Of a DNA stretch of 64,000 nt, positions 17,302-26,908 are shown piece by piece. The stretch is taken from assembly GCA_020636225.1 (NCBI GenBank), contig JACJYI010000005.1, positions 1 through 64,000 on the forward strand. Reading direction: 5' to 3'. Every line of letters starts with the position of its first letter. Position 1 is the stretch's first letter. The DNA is from Lewinellaceae bacterium (GTDB lineage: Bacteria > Bacteroidota > Bacteroidia > Chitinophagales > Saprospiraceae). The notes under the pieces are model-generated. The model had not been told where the DNA came from, did not search any database, and saw only the letters and a list, made by a program, of their open reading frames with translations. A program made the position numbers and the translations under genes.

Positions 17302-17560
17302 GATGGCCGGCGGGAAAATCTATGTATCTATCGAGTCAAAGGCCGGATTTGTTTGCAGGAAGGCTCCTGAATTGAAAAGGTGCACTATCATGACCGGCAA
17401 AAGAAGCCATCTGGTCAAGTTGGCAGGCGAAAGGAATCGCAAATATTGGGATTCTGCTTGAAACTGATGTCTTGATCTATAATTTGTGTAGTACAGCAAT
17501 GACTTTTTCTTATCTTGTTTCGGTGAGTGCCCAAAGGATTAGTTAAATGTATCTTTGTAT

Positions 17561-18856
17561 TAAGGGCACCTCTATTAACCCATTCCCATTCAAGACTTCA
17601 CCTCTTACTTGCGATCTATGGGACATAATTGTATTATAATTATAGAATACAATTCGATGTGAGTTTGTTTTTTCTTTTTTCGGCCGATATTTCCTCGTTT
17701 TTTATTGTTTTTACTCTTTTCTCATGCCTTTTTTTCTCATTTATTGCCTGACGTATTGCAGGGACATACGTATCCCTTGATTCCTGACTAAATATTCTGA
17801 TCGAACCATATTATAAACCAGGTTCATCAGGCCGATCTGCACACTTGCCCGATCTAATCCTATTGTTCGTATGGAGATCCCTTTCAGTTGCATGGTCATC
17901 TGACCAAAGATATGTTCGACTCTCGCTCGGGTTCTGGACTTCTCGGTATTTCTGGCTTTTTGTTCTTCTGTCAATGGACGGTTCCTGGCTCCCTTCTCAT
18001 GTACTTGATTCTTGACACCATGGCTCTTTAAGTGTTCTTCGATCGTTGGGCCGACATAGGCACTGTCTGCATGCAATGACTGCCCTCTGTCTTGCTCCCC
18101 GATCAATTCCGGCACGGACTGGCTGTCATGTTCACTCGCTGGGGTTACCTGATAGTCTATGATCAGTTTGCTCTTCTCATCCGCCTTCACATGGTCCTTG
18201 TAGCCGTAGTGGTTCTTCCCATGCTTTTGGGTCCAGCGTGCATCTTTGTCCTTTTGGCGATTCTTTGCCGGCTTATCCTTCCATTCCTCTGGTGTCTGCC
18301 CATCCTTGATCAACTGGTTCTCTTCCCGGTTGTTGCGCTGTCTGGGGGCCTCTACGATGGATGCGTCTACCAAAATCCCTTCATTCACGATCAGACCTGC
18401 TTTGGCCAAACCCGCTTTATACCCATCAAACAATTCATCAATCAAACCGGCTTGTTTGATCTGTTCCCGAAATAACCAGATTGTCTTTTCATCTGGTATA
18501 TCACGGATCGATCGGCATCCTGAAAAGCGTAAGAAACTCGCACGATCCGCCAATTGAAATTCCATCTCGTGGTCACCTAGATTATACAAACGCTGCAATA
18601 CCAGTACTTTAAACATCATCACCGGATCCTTCCTTGGTCGCCCACCCTGAGGCCCAATCTCTACAGGAAACACTTCTTCCAACTTCCCGCGAAAACTTTC
18701 CCATTGGATTGCCTTATTCAACCGGGTCAGACTGTCCCCCAAATTCTCCAGACGCGCCAATTGATCTTCTCTTTCGAACAAATTTGATTCCGATCGTTGT
18801 ATCTTTCTCATGTCTTCAAGATACGCATTCTTTTGATGTTTTTAGAGGTGCCCTTA
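17561..18856. mobile_element. IS5-family insertion sequence with 14-bp terminal inverted repeats
   Basis: TAAGGGCACCTCTA at 17561-17574 is matched by its exact complement at 18843-18856, about 1.3 kb apart, framing one transposase gene on the minus strand. Similarity of the two ends stops after 14 bases. A clean target duplication is not obvious: if the repeat proper starts at AGGGCACC the flanks leave only TA on both sides, which is short for the family. A 9-bp A/T hairpin at 17627-17654 lies downstream of the transposase stop inside the element. Its right end abuts a T9SS cargo remnant. Confidence 0.8.
17741..18811 (-). CDS. IS5-family transposase (DDE)
   Basis: A 356-residue intact transposase. 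The N-terminal DUF772-type domain has VFPVEIGPQGGRPRKDPVMMFKVL-like text (residues 48-71) and DHEMEFQLADRASFLRFSG. The DDE catalytic residues are visible: ILVDASIVEAP, LHADSAYVGP and RARVEHIFGQM, the last being the Y-R-E-type signature of the IS5 family. No frameshift or internal stop is seen, so the element may be active. It mobilises the surrounding 1.3-kb element by cut-and-paste. Confidence 0.92.
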   Translation of the reverse strand: MRKIQRSESNLFEREDQLARLENLGDSLTRLNKAIQWESFRGKLEEVFPVEIGPQGGRPRKDPVMMFKVLVLQRLYNLGDHEMEFQLADRASFLRFSGCRSIRDIPDEKTIWLFREQIKQAGLIDELFDGYKAGLAKAGLIVNEGILVDASIVEAPRQRNNREENQLIKDGQTPEEWKDKPAKNRQKDKDARWTQKHGKNHYGYKDHVKADEKSKLIIDYQVTPASEHDSQSVPELIGEQDRGQSLHADSAYVGPTIEEHLKSHGVKNQVHEKGARNRPLTEEQKARNTEKSRTRARVEHIFGQMTMQLKGISIRTIGLDRASVQIGLMNLVYNMVRSEYLVRNQGIRMSLQYVRQ

Positions 18857-19294
18857 TCCCGTATCGAACTTCTAAATGATAGATTGCAAATATTTGGTAT
18901 ACATAGTGGATCAGATTCCATTCTACAAATTGGTGATGATATATTGACTTGCTTTCCTCATCAATCTGACAAGGCCTTTGTCGCAAATAAGTATATTTCT
19001 CAAATATCTACAGATTCACCATTAAAATTGCTTTCATTGAATGAAGTAATTAACCAAGAGAATGGCACTATTCATATTTATCCCAACCCAATGAGGAATA
19101 GCTTTGTGCTTAATCATACATTCGATCTACCAATTGAACTTATAATTGTTGATCAATTTGGCCGAATTGTATTCAGAGAGAACAATGTCAAAACAGATTC
19201 TTCTATTAATTTATCTCATGTTTATCAGGGCCTATATCATGTGATTTGTAAAAATAATTCAGGCATTGCCATTTCTAAAATTACAAAATTGTAA
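18857..19294 (+). pseudogene. 3' remnant of a T9SS cargo gene next to the IS
   Basis: The frame is open from inside the right end of the IS (TTG at 18797) through to a stop at 19292-19294, but the part before 18857 is IS sequence, so the natural start and most of the protein are gone. What remains is about 145 residues: a stretch of strand-rich text (for example QIFGIHSGSDSILQIGDD) and a type A sorting tail with IHIYPNPMRNSFVL, LIIVDQFGRIVFRE and GLYHVICKNNSGIA. No matching 5' half is recognisable on the left of the IS (17280-17560), so insertion was accompanied or followed by deletion. Six bases separate it from the barrel gene at 19300. Confidence 0.65.
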
Positions 19295-19299
19295 CTATT

Positions 19300-20025
19300 A
19301 TGCGATTTAGGACTGTGGATTTTTTTTATTTGCCACTTATTTTAGTTTTATCAGGTTATTTTATACCATTCTGGGCCAGTGCTCAGCAGACTTATGGCCT
19401 GCGCCTGGGTATGAATATGTCCACGTTTCGACTTAGTATTGATGACAGTGATTCTGTTAATCCTTTTCAGTTTAAATACGTTATGGGTATTGCATCAGGG
19501 GGGCATGCCCGTTTTGGATTTGGTCGATTGTTTTCTCTACAGCCGGAACTCCAATACTCGAGGCTTGGGGGCAGTTGGTTTATGGACGATAGTTCAATAG
19601 AAGAACTGACATATACGGTCCGACATCATTGGTTACAGGGGCTGATTTTAGCTCGAATAGATATTCCGTATAAGAAGTTCCATTTTCATATTCTTGTTGG
19701 TCCTCATGTGGGTTACAGTATTGGAAAAGTGTCCTCGGAGGTGATCCTGCATTATGAGGATGAATTTGAAACGTACACGATTAAAAACAAAGAGAAAATT
19801 TCATGGGATGAAGTTGGAGAGAGTTTGCGTCGTTTTGAGCCTGGAGTTACAGCTGGTCTAGGGTTTGATTTCCCATTGGGTCCAGGAAGAATAGGTGCAG
19901 ACCTTCGTTTTCAAAGAGGTTTTTCAAGTTGGATTAATCCCGAACCTGGTTTGGTCTATTTTAGCAATATGAATTTCCAGCTTGGGTGCAGTTATTCAAT
20001 GGTGATGGCTGACAGGAGGTCTTAG
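19300..20025 (+). CDS. PorT-like outer-membrane beta-barrel protein
   Basis: A 241-residue exported protein. A signal segment (FFYLPLILVLSGYFIPFWASAQ) precedes YGLRLGMNMSTFRLSID, the usual opening of Bacteroidota barrels of the OMP_b-brl_2 type (G-x-x-x-G-x-N). Later strands include FSLQPELQYSRLGGSW, FHFHILVGPHVGYSIG and GAGL-like VTAGLGFDFPLGPGRIGADLRF. The last strand MNFQLGCSYSMV precedes a short polar end instead of a terminal aromatic. Such proteins are found widely and their function is mostly unknown. AT-rich compared with the PNP gene next to it; it follows the truncated cargo gene by six bases, so it was probably that gene's operon partner. Confidence 0.75.
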   Translation: MRFRTVDFFYLPLILVLSGYFIPFWASAQQTYGLRLGMNMSTFRLSIDDSDSVNPFQFKYVMGIASGGHARFGFGRLFSLQPELQYSRLGGSWFMDDSSIEELTYTVRHHWLQGLILARIDIPYKKFHFHILVGPHVGYSIGKVSSEVILHYEDEFETYTIKNKEKISWDEVGESLRRFEPGVTAGLGFDFPLGPGRIGADLRFQRGFSSWINPEPGLVYFSNMNFQLGCSYSMVMADRRS

Positions 20026-20176
20026 TTTTTCAGGACCCGTTTTTATCCAACGCCATTGCCACTATGTCCGATTCTTGAATCAGGAGTTGGTACAGATCGT
20101 AATAAACATGGCTGATGTAGGCCAAACTACCAGGACTTTACTACGACAAAACTTGTTTATGATCCTGAATGCCAGT

Positions 20177-21022
20177 TTAAACCTGGTCCCCGATCGCCCA
20201 GACCCAGGCCTTCAGGAACCGAAACAACCTCTCCTTCGCCCCCTCCACACTGGCCACCACATCCTCATGGGTGGTCTCCAGGATGCGCTCCGGAGGATAG
20301 CAGACATTGGTCACCACCGAGACGGCGCCCACCGTCAAGCCCATATGACGAGCTGCAATGACCTCGGGGACGGTGGACATGCCAATAAGATCCCCCCCGA
20401 TGCGATGGCAGAAGGCATATTCTGCCGGTGTCTCCAGGTTGGGACCGGCCAGGCCGACATACACGCCTTCATGCAGGGGAATGTCCAGTTCGGATGAACA
20501 GGCTTTGGCCAGATCGCGCCAGGCAGGGTCATAGGCATGAAGCATGTCCGGAAATCGGGGGCCGAACCGCGCGTCATTGGGTCCGGTCAGGGGATTTTTG
20601 CCCATCAGGTTGATGTGGTCCCGGATGAGGGACAGATCGCCCGCCTGATGATCCGGATGAATGCCCCCCGCCGCATTGGTGAGGATGACCCCTTGGACCC
20701 CCCATCGGCCCAGCGTACGGATCGGATGGACGATGGCATCCATGGGCAATCCTTCATAGGTGTGAAACCGGCCGGCCAGGCAGGCCACGGGTATGCCGTG
20801 GATGGTGCCGATCAGCAGCTGCCCCTGGTGGCTGAGGACAGAGGGGACATGGAAATAAGGGATGTCGCCGAATGGGATACGGACGGGCTGCTCCAACAGT
20901 GCTGTGGCATCGCCTCCTCCCGTACCCAGGACGATGGCCAGGCGAGGTTTCAGGCCTGTCTTTTGCTGTAGCCACAAGGCCGCTTCTTCGGCGTGTTCAA
21001 AGGCACCCATGGGTAAGATCAT
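20177..21022 (-). CDS. punA: Purine nucleoside phosphorylase (trimeric, inosine/guanosine type)
   Basis: A 281-residue cytoplasmic enzyme that splits inosine and guanosine with phosphate in purine salvage. Motifs of the low-molecular-mass trimeric PNP class: IVLGTGGGD near the start (phosphate loop), VACLAGRFHTYEG, VILTNAAGGIHPD, VYVGLAGPNLETPAEY and LIGMSTVPEVIAARHMGL, then SVVTNVC carrying the base-binding asparagine (TN). Length matches the family (about 270-290). There is no frameshift. Gene naming differs among genomes (punA, pnp, deoD); the class is certain, the symbol less so. Confidence 0.92.
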   Translation of the reverse strand: MILPMGAFEHAEEAALWLQQKTGLKPRLAIVLGTGGGDATALLEQPVRIPFGDIPYFHVPSVLSHQGQLLIGTIHGIPVACLAGRFHTYEGLPMDAIVHPIRTLGRWGVQGVILTNAAGGIHPDHQAGDLSLIRDHINLMGKNPLTGPNDARFGPRFPDMLHAYDPAWRDLAKACSSELDIPLHEGVYVGLAGPNLETPAEYAFCHRIGGDLIGMSTVPEVIAARHMGLTVGAVSVVTNVCYPPERILETTHEDVVASVEGAKERLFRFLKAWVWAIGDQV

Positions 21023-21132
21023 TTATCCGGACAAGTTAGGTTTTTGCGGGTTCCCCCCACATTATTTTCCCTACATCCGTTAATCTCTGCAGACATCCGG
21101 ATTTCCCGGGCCGTGCATTCAAATGGATACTC

Positions 21133-21564
21133 ATGAAAGCGTTCACCTTCCTCTTTCTTTTCGGACTATGCGGTTTTCTCATCACCTCCTGTGCACACAA
21201 GGATGACACGGACCTCCAGAAAGACCAATTGACCTTACCCTATGGCCAATGGGTCGATGCCGAGGGTGCCAGCTGGCTCCTGGCCGACAGCATCCTGGAC
21301 AGTCGTTGCCCGAACAACCCGCTGATCCTGTGCATCTGGGAAGGCGTCGCAGAAGGACAGATCACTATGGATATCGCCGGGACGAAGTATCAGGTGCCTT
21401 TCCAGGTCAGGGGGATGTGTACCCCCGGACCAGACCCTTGCGGGAATACACTGGATACACTCGGCTACCACATCCAGTTCGTCGGACTGGATCCCTATCC
21501 GGTCGAAGTGGATGAGATTCCCCAGCAGGACTATATCCTGAAACTGGAAGTGAAGAAGCTCTAG
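21133..21564 (+). CDS. Lipoprotein of unknown function
   Basis: A 143-residue protein with a lipoprotein signal (MKAFTFLFLFGLCGFLITSC, lipobox LITSC). The mature domain is small and strand-rich (GQWVDAEGASWLLADSIL, ITMDIAGTKYQVPFQV, YHIQFVGLDPYPVEVDEIP) with four further cysteines (CPNN, LCIW, MCTP, PCGN) that could pair as two disulfides. I recognise no family. It is divergent from the PNP gene and lies 110 bases upstream of nadA on the same strand; no functional link is evident. Confidence 0.7.
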   Translation: MKAFTFLFLFGLCGFLITSCAHKDDTDLQKDQLTLPYGQWVDAEGASWLLADSILDSRCPNNPLILCIWEGVAEGQITMDIAGTKYQVPFQVRGMCTPGPDPCGNTLDTLGYHIQFVGLDPYPVEVDEIPQQDYILKLEVKKL

Positions 21565-21674
21565 AACACAGATTTGTCCTTTATCTCTCCGGGCACTTCG
21601 CAGGGATTCCCGATCTTTGCACCCGCAGACCGGAACCCGATGGGCTTTTGGTCTGTTGCATCCAAAACAAGATC

Positions 21675-22682
21675 ATGACCACGACGCCCCATACCGCCTC
21701 CTCCGATCTGGACCAGTACGGCTTCCTGCCCATTGAACCCGATCCTACCCTGGATCTCTTTGAAGAGATCGAGAAACTGAAAAAGGAAAAGAACGCCATC
21801 ATCCTGGCCCATTATTACCAGGATTCGGATATCCAGGACATTGCCGATTATATCGGCGATAGCCTGGGGTTATCCCAAAAGGCTGCCAGTACCGATGCCG
21901 ATATCATCGTCTTTGCCGGAGTCCATTTCATGGCGGAGACAGCCAAGATCCTCTCCCCGCATAAGAAGGTCCTGCTGCCTGACCTGAAGGCGGGTTGCTC
22001 GCTGGCGGATTCCTGTCCGCCGCCGCTGTTCCGCAAGTTCAAGGAGAAGTATCCGGACCATGTCGTGGTCAGTTATATCAACTGCACGGCGGAGATGAAG
22101 ACCCTGACCGACATCTGCTGCACGTCCACCAATGCGGTCCAGATCATTGAGAGTATCCCGAAGGATCAGCCCATCATTTTCACGCCCGACAAGAACCTGG
22201 GCGCCTATCTGGTGAAGAAGACCGGTCGGGATATGGTGATCTGGGACGGTGCCTGCATGGTGCACGAGATCTTTTCGAATGAGAAGATCACCAAGCTGAT
22301 GGTCCGCCATCCGGAGGCCCAGCTGATCGCCCATCCGGAGTGCGAGGCGCATATCCTGGAGAAGGCTCACTTCATCGGATCGACAACAGGCCTGCTGAAC
22401 TATACGATCAACAATCCGGGCAAGGAGTTCATCGTGGCCACCGAGGCAGGCATCATCCACCAGATGCAACTGCGCTCGCCGGAGAAGACCTTCATACCGG
22501 CCCCACCGGAAAACACCTGTGCCTGCAATGATTGCCCGCACATGAAGCGCAACACCCTGGAGAAGCTGTACACCTGCATGAAATATGAGCTGCCTGAGAT
22601 CCATCTTGAGAACTGGATCATCGAGCAGGGCCGCGCCAGTATCGACCGGATGCTGGAGATCTCGGCAAAGGCAGGGTTATAA
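21675..22682 (+). CDS. nadA: Quinolinate synthase NadA
   Basis: A 335-residue NadA from the ATG at 21675 (the frame is open nine codons further up). It condenses iminoaspartate with dihydroxyacetone phosphate to quinolinate, the second step of de novo NAD synthesis, using a [4Fe-4S] cluster. The three expected cluster cysteines are C108 (DLKAGCSLAD), C194 (WDGACMVHE) and C287 (CACNDCPHMKRN). Other marks are ILAHYYQ near residue 43, GVHFMAETAKIL and GSTTGLLNY. NadB and NadC are not here. GC-rich, in sharp contrast with the sensor kinase gene starting 29 bases after it. Confidence 0.95.
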   Translation: MTTTPHTASSDLDQYGFLPIEPDPTLDLFEEIEKLKKEKNAIILAHYYQDSDIQDIADYIGDSLGLSQKAASTDADIIVFAGVHFMAETAKILSPHKKVLLPDLKAGCSLADSCPPPLFRKFKEKYPDHVVVSYINCTAEMKTLTDICCTSTNAVQIIESIPKDQPIIFTPDKNLGAYLVKKTGRDMVIWDGACMVHEIFSNEKITKLMVRHPEAQLIAHPECEAHILEKAHFIGSTTGLLNYTINNPGKEFIVATEAGIIHQMQLRSPEKTFIPAPPENTCACNDCPHMKRNTLEKLYTCMKYELPEIHLENWIIEQGRASIDRMLEISAKAGL

Positions 22683-22710
22683 AGATTGAATTTGACCAGA
22701 ATTTTATATA

Positions 22711-25700
22711 TTGCGTACGAATGCTAGCTCAACATCCCGACGTAATGTGATCAGGCAATATATACTTCGACATCCAATTCAATCTATTGGCTTCGTCACC
22801 ATACTTTGTGCATTAGCCTTATTGCTTACAGATTATTATCAACTTTATTCGTTCAAGCGCCTTGCCAGTGAGTCCCAGCGGGCAGAGGTTGTTCCAGTAT
22901 CAATCAATCTGGCCGGCAATCGATTAAATGATGGTAGAAATATCACATTCTATAATAGTGACCTAGGTAATATTCCGGATAATTCTATCACATTCATATC
23001 GCAGGATACTGAGGGAAGGATTTGGGCGGGTAGCAGCATTGGACTACTTAAATATACTTCACACGGATTTATCTCCGCACCTATTCTCGGATCAAATACA
23101 ACTCTTCATTTCAATACTGATGTCATCGGGTATAATACTTCCGTTCCCGGGTTCATTTATTTGTATTTTGTGACTATCGGTTTATGTCAATATGACATAC
23201 AGAATCGAACGATGGATTTGCTTGTACCTGCCCAATATCATCTTAATGGGGCAGACAAGGTATCCATTGGGCTAAAAGGTGATTTGATTTATTTTTCTCA
23301 TTCAACACCGGGAGATTTATTTATATATAATTTAAAAACAAAAAATATTTTTGAAACTAGAGAACGTGTGTGTGGAAATTTTGTTCGCGGCGTAAAGGGT
23401 GGAAATATTGGGTTTTACAGTCCTGATGTGAATTCGGACTGCTTGGTATATGTCGAATTGAAAGGCGACACTATAGAGTACAGATCAGATCATTCTGTTC
23501 CATCAGGTTACTATAATGTTGTTGAAATGGCTGGGGACACCGTGATGATATTTAATCGAAACGGTATGACTTCACTGCTGCATGATCGCCGGACAGATAC
23601 CATGAAAGTTGTTAATTGTGTTACTGGCCCTGAAGGCAGGAGAATTTTTAGCGGAACAATTACCTCGGTGCGGTTTGACTCCTTGTCAAGAGAGTTGTAT
23701 TTTTCTACATGGGGGGGGATTGCGGTTCAAAGTATTGATACTTGGGAGATAGATGTTATAACCTCAAAATCTGCACGACAGGATCAATTGCCAATTGAAT
23801 ATGCACCTGTAGTAGACATTCTAAAAGATAAAAGTGGTGACCTGTGGCTGGGGTATTATGAGAATGGCATAAGTCGAGTGGAAAATTTGAATGTTAATTT
23901 TGGGAACTACTTGGGTAATGATAAGAATCTGGATAGGGCGCTAAAGGAGGTTCTCGGTATCCGGCGTGGAGTCAATGGAGAGTTGTTTTATTTGACGAAA
24001 GGAGGTCTTGTCATTCAAGAACCTGGATATGGATCTTACCAAGTTCTTCGTGACGAGGTAACTGTGAATGGGACATGCAATAAGGATTGGTTTCGAGATA
24101 TCATGCCGTTATCCACCCCCAACACGTACCTGGTTGTAACCTATGGCAATTATCCATTGATCTTGGAGATGAATGATCTGAAGTGGGTGTTTCGATCATT
24201 GAAGCCAGAGGATGCACCATTTCCTTGTTTGGCATTCGCTGCAAAAGTTGATACGTTTCTTGGATACAGGATTGTATCCAATTGGGGTCAGGGGGATGTT
24301 TTAGTAGCGACAGACGCTGCAGGGGAGAATCTCTATCGGTATGTACGAAATTTGGATGGTGAATTGCTAACGTCTACCAATCTGTGTAGTGATATCCATG
24401 TGCAGGGAGAGGCCATATACATAGGGACTACAAATAAAGGAATAATCAAGCTCTCATTAAGGGGGCCAAATGGTCCATATGTCCGTAAGGATACCTTGTT
24501 TATGGATCTGATTGAGCAACCAATGGATACACTCAGTCAAGCGGGGAACATACTTTATCATTCATTGATCTACTCAATTATTGAAGGTCGTTCAGATACG
24601 GTTATTGCTTTTTCAAATCGGGGTATTTTTAAAATCGCGACTGACAATAGTGTCAGTTATCATGATCTTCCGGACTTGGGGAGTACTGTTATTCGATGCG
24701 GGATGCAGTCCACAGATGGACATTTTTGGCTGGGATCGCCTGTCGGATTATTTGAATATGATTCTAGTATGGTGAATCTACTTCATGTTTATAATAGAAA
24801 TTCCGGATTGATATCCCAAAACATACAGTGCATTTTTCAAAATTATGACGGGCGTTTAATGCTGGGTACAAGATCTGGAGTGTCGTATTTGAAAAATGAT
24901 TCGTTCAAATTGTCACAACCCTCTATTTTGGTGGATGAGGTCTTCTTTGATGGAGTGAATGTCTTGCCTGATCAAAATATATATATCAGTTCTCCTGGAA
25001 ATAAGAATGTTCGATTCGAATTTATTAGTACAGATTATGAAAACTTGCCTCGTCATGAGGTTCGCTATATATTGAGTGATGTCGACGATCACTGGTCTGA
25101 AATTACTCCTTCCAGGGATCTTTTAATGCTGTTGAAGCCTGGAAGGTATGAGTTGAAGATTCAGGAAAACGATAATTTGGGTGAGTGGTCTTCACCCATG
25201 ACCTCCGTTTTCCTCTACATACCTTGTCAGTGGTATATGAGCCTGTGGTTTTGGACTCTAATAGTCGGTGGTTTGTTGACGGCACTATTGTGGGTTTGGT
25301 TGGATCATCTTGAAGCAGCCAGGGACAAGCAGAAGTTGAGTGAAACCATTCAATACTTGAGATTGGAGACCATTCAAGCGCAGATGAACCCCCATTTTGT
25401 ATTTAATATGTTGGGCACGATCCAATATTTTATCTTGAAAAACGATCGTCTTTCAGCGAATCGATACTTGGTGAAGCTTTCTAATTTGATACGCAATTTC
25501 CTGGATTCATCTATCAAAAGTTCAGTGGGTGAGAATGGATATATTCGAAGCGAAATATCCTTACGAAAAGAGATAGAGCTTGTTACGGACTATATGGAGT
25601 TTGAGAGGATCCAAATGAATGAAAGCTTTGAATTTTATTTGGAGATTGATGATGAGATCAATATTGACAATGTCACCTTGCCCCCCATGTTGCTACAACC

Positions 25701-25989
25701 ATTTTTAGAGAATTCTGTCAAGCATGGAATCGCTTATCTGGATCATGGAGGAATTATTCGCCTGAAGATCTGGCAAGAGGAAAATGGGATGCATGTAAAA
25801 ATTGTTGATAATGGAATTGGACGACTTGAGTCCCGGAAGAGGCAGAAGGATTCCCTGCGTTCGTACAAGTCACATGGTACTGATTTGGTCAAGAAGCGGA
25901 TAGAATTGCTGAATAGAATTGGTTATGAAATCAGGTTGACAGTTACAGATTTGGAAGAAGGGTATGAGGTATATTTGATTATTCATTAA
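22711..25989 (+). CDS. LytS-type sensor histidine kinase with propeller sensor (Reg_prop, Y_Y_Y)
   Basis: Up to 1092 residues. The frame starts without ATG: a TTG at 22711 or a GTG at 22747 (codon 13) are the candidates. Order: helix at about residues 22-46; a large periplasmic two-component propeller with blades such as EGRIWAGSSIGLLKYTS, SGDLWLGYYENGISRV and GHFWLGSPVGLFEYDS; a Y_Y_Y domain (about 760-840); a second helix (about 841-863); a His_kinase domain with QMNPHFVFN (H895); and an ATPase part with ENSVKHG and DNGIG. It should sense a periplasmic cue and phosphorylate the LytTR regulator eight bases downstream. It is AT-rich compared with nadA. Confidence 0.9.
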   Translation: MRTNASSTSRRNVIRQYILRHPIQSIGFVTILCALALLLTDYYQLYSFKRLASESQRAEVVPVSINLAGNRLNDGRNITFYNSDLGNIPDNSITFISQDTEGRIWAGSSIGLLKYTSHGFISAPILGSNTTLHFNTDVIGYNTSVPGFIYLYFVTIGLCQYDIQNRTMDLLVPAQYHLNGADKVSIGLKGDLIYFSHSTPGDLFIYNLKTKNIFETRERVCGNFVRGVKGGNIGFYSPDVNSDCLVYVELKGDTIEYRSDHSVPSGYYNVVEMAGDTVMIFNRNGMTSLLHDRRTDTMKVVNCVTGPEGRRIFSGTITSVRFDSLSRELYFSTWGGIAVQSIDTWEIDVITSKSARQDQLPIEYAPVVDILKDKSGDLWLGYYENGISRVENLNVNFGNYLGNDKNLDRALKEVLGIRRGVNGELFYLTKGGLVIQEPGYGSYQVLRDEVTVNGTCNKDWFRDIMPLSTPNTYLVVTYGNYPLILEMNDLKWVFRSLKPEDAPFPCLAFAAKVDTFLGYRIVSNWGQGDVLVATDAAGENLYRYVRNLDGELLTSTNLCSDIHVQGEAIYIGTTNKGIIKLSLRGPNGPYVRKDTLFMDLIEQPMDTLSQAGNILYHSLIYSIIEGRSDTVIAFSNRGIFKIATDNSVSYHDLPDLGSTVIRCGMQSTDGHFWLGSPVGLFEYDSSMVNLLHVYNRNSGLISQNIQCIFQNYDGRLMLGTRSGVSYLKNDSFKLSQPSILVDEVFFDGVNVLPDQNIYISSPGNKNVRFEFISTDYENLPRHEVRYILSDVDDHWSEITPSRDLLMLLKPGRYELKIQENDNLGEWSSPMTSVFLYIPCQWYMSLWFWTLIVGGLLTALLWVWLDHLEAARDKQKLSETIQYLRLETIQAQMNPHFVFNMLGTIQYFILKNDRLSANRYLVKLSNLIRNFLDSSIKSSVGENGYIRSEISLRKEIELVTDYMEFERIQMNESFEFYLEIDDEINIDNVTLPPMLLQPFLENSVKHGIAYLDHGGIIRLKIWQEENGMHVKIVDNGIGRLESRKRQKDSLRSYKSHGTDLVKKRIELLNRIGYEIRLTVTDLEEGYEVYLIIH

Positions 25990-25997
25990 TTGCATGG

Positions 25998-26771
25998 ATG
26001 ATGTTAAAGGTTGTAATAGTAGATGATACCAGAGCGAACCAGGAGATTGTGAAGGGATATTTTGATATGATGTTTCCTGATTCAATTGAAATTTGTGGAA
26101 TGGCCATTGATGTCCAACCCGCACTTCAATTGATTTCAGAGTGCAATCCTGATTTAGTTATTCTGGACATTCAATTGAAGACGGGAACAGGTTTCGATCT
26201 TCTCGATGGTCTTTTAGAAAGAAGTATCCCCATTCCTGAAGTAATATTCATAACGGCATATGGAAAATATGAATATGCCACAAGGGCATTTGAGTATTCT
26301 GCCATTGACTTTTTGACGAAACCTATCGATCCTGACAAGTTTCAAATTTCTATTCAACGCGCTATCTCAAAGATTGGAGCCATGGGAAAGAGCGAGCCTC
26401 AAATTAAGATGTTATTGGATCATGTCAGGGGGGGAGGGGTCAAGCATACCAAGGTGGCTTTTCATCGAATCAAGGGTATGATTGAATTCATTGAAGTGGA
26501 TACGATCCTGTATTGTGAAGCGGATGGTTCTCTGACCAAAGTCTACCTTGAAGGAGGTGAGGTTGTGACGGTGATGCGCCATTTGGGGCACTATTCCAAC
26601 ATTCTCATTCAAGATTTCAGTTTCTATCCGATCAGCAATAAGACGCTTGTCAATATGGACTATGTCAAGAGTTATAATCACAGTGAGCTGGCGCTCACGC
26701 TCACTGGTGGGCAGGTGATCTATGCATCCAGGCGGGGTGGTTCAGACTTCAGGAAGCTCCTGAATGGTTAG
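25998..26771 (+). CDS. LytTR-type response regulator
   Basis: A 257-residue regulator. The receiver domain (residues 1-125) has the acidic pair D9/D10 (VIVDDTRAN), the phosphoacceptor D57 (VILDIQLKTG), a threonine loop (FITAYGKYEYA) and the lysine in FLTKPIDPDKF. A linker leads to a LytTR DNA-binding domain (about 155-255) with VDTILYCEADGSLTKVYLEGG, FYPISNKTLVNMDYVKSYN and a final GGQVIYASRRGGSDF. This is the usual partner of the LytS-type kinase encoded eight bases upstream. It is the natural candidate for control of the kinase/phosphatase cluster that starts 137 bases downstream; LytTR sites are degenerate and I could not pick one. Confidence 0.93.
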   Translation: MMLKVVIVDDTRANQEIVKGYFDMMFPDSIEICGMAIDVQPALQLISECNPDLVILDIQLKTGTGFDLLDGLLERSIPIPEVIFITAYGKYEYATRAFEYSAIDFLTKPIDPDKFQISIQRAISKIGAMGKSEPQIKMLLDHVRGGGVKHTKVAFHRIKGMIEFIEVDTILYCEADGSLTKVYLEGGEVVTVMRHLGHYSNILIQDFSFYPISNKTLVNMDYVKSYNHSELALTLTGGQVIYASRRGGSDFRKLLNG

Positions 26772-26870
26772 TATCAGACCTAAGGGAAGGTCCGGTCCCC
26801 CATTTTTGACCAGCTATTCCTTAAACCTACCACTTATTCTAATCTTGCTAGCGGTGAATTCTACAGATGA

Positions 26871-26878
26871 TAGATTTG
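26871..26878 (+). promoter_or_regulatory. Candidate -7 promoter element of the signalling cluster
   Basis: TAGATTTG matches TAnnTTTG and lies 30 bases before the ATG at 26909. A weak -33-like TCTTG is at 26843-26847, but the 23-base spacer is longer than the usual 19-21. It overlaps the first codons of a longer upstream reading (ATG at 26867), which supports 26909 as the real start. Confidence 0.45.
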
Positions 26879-26908
26879 AATCATCATTCAATCATAATCA
26901 TCTGGGAA

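Noticed and set aside
18797..18856. Start of a complete gene at the TTG inside the IS
   Set aside because: These codons belong to the IS end, so the frame is a chance extension of the truncated cargo gene.
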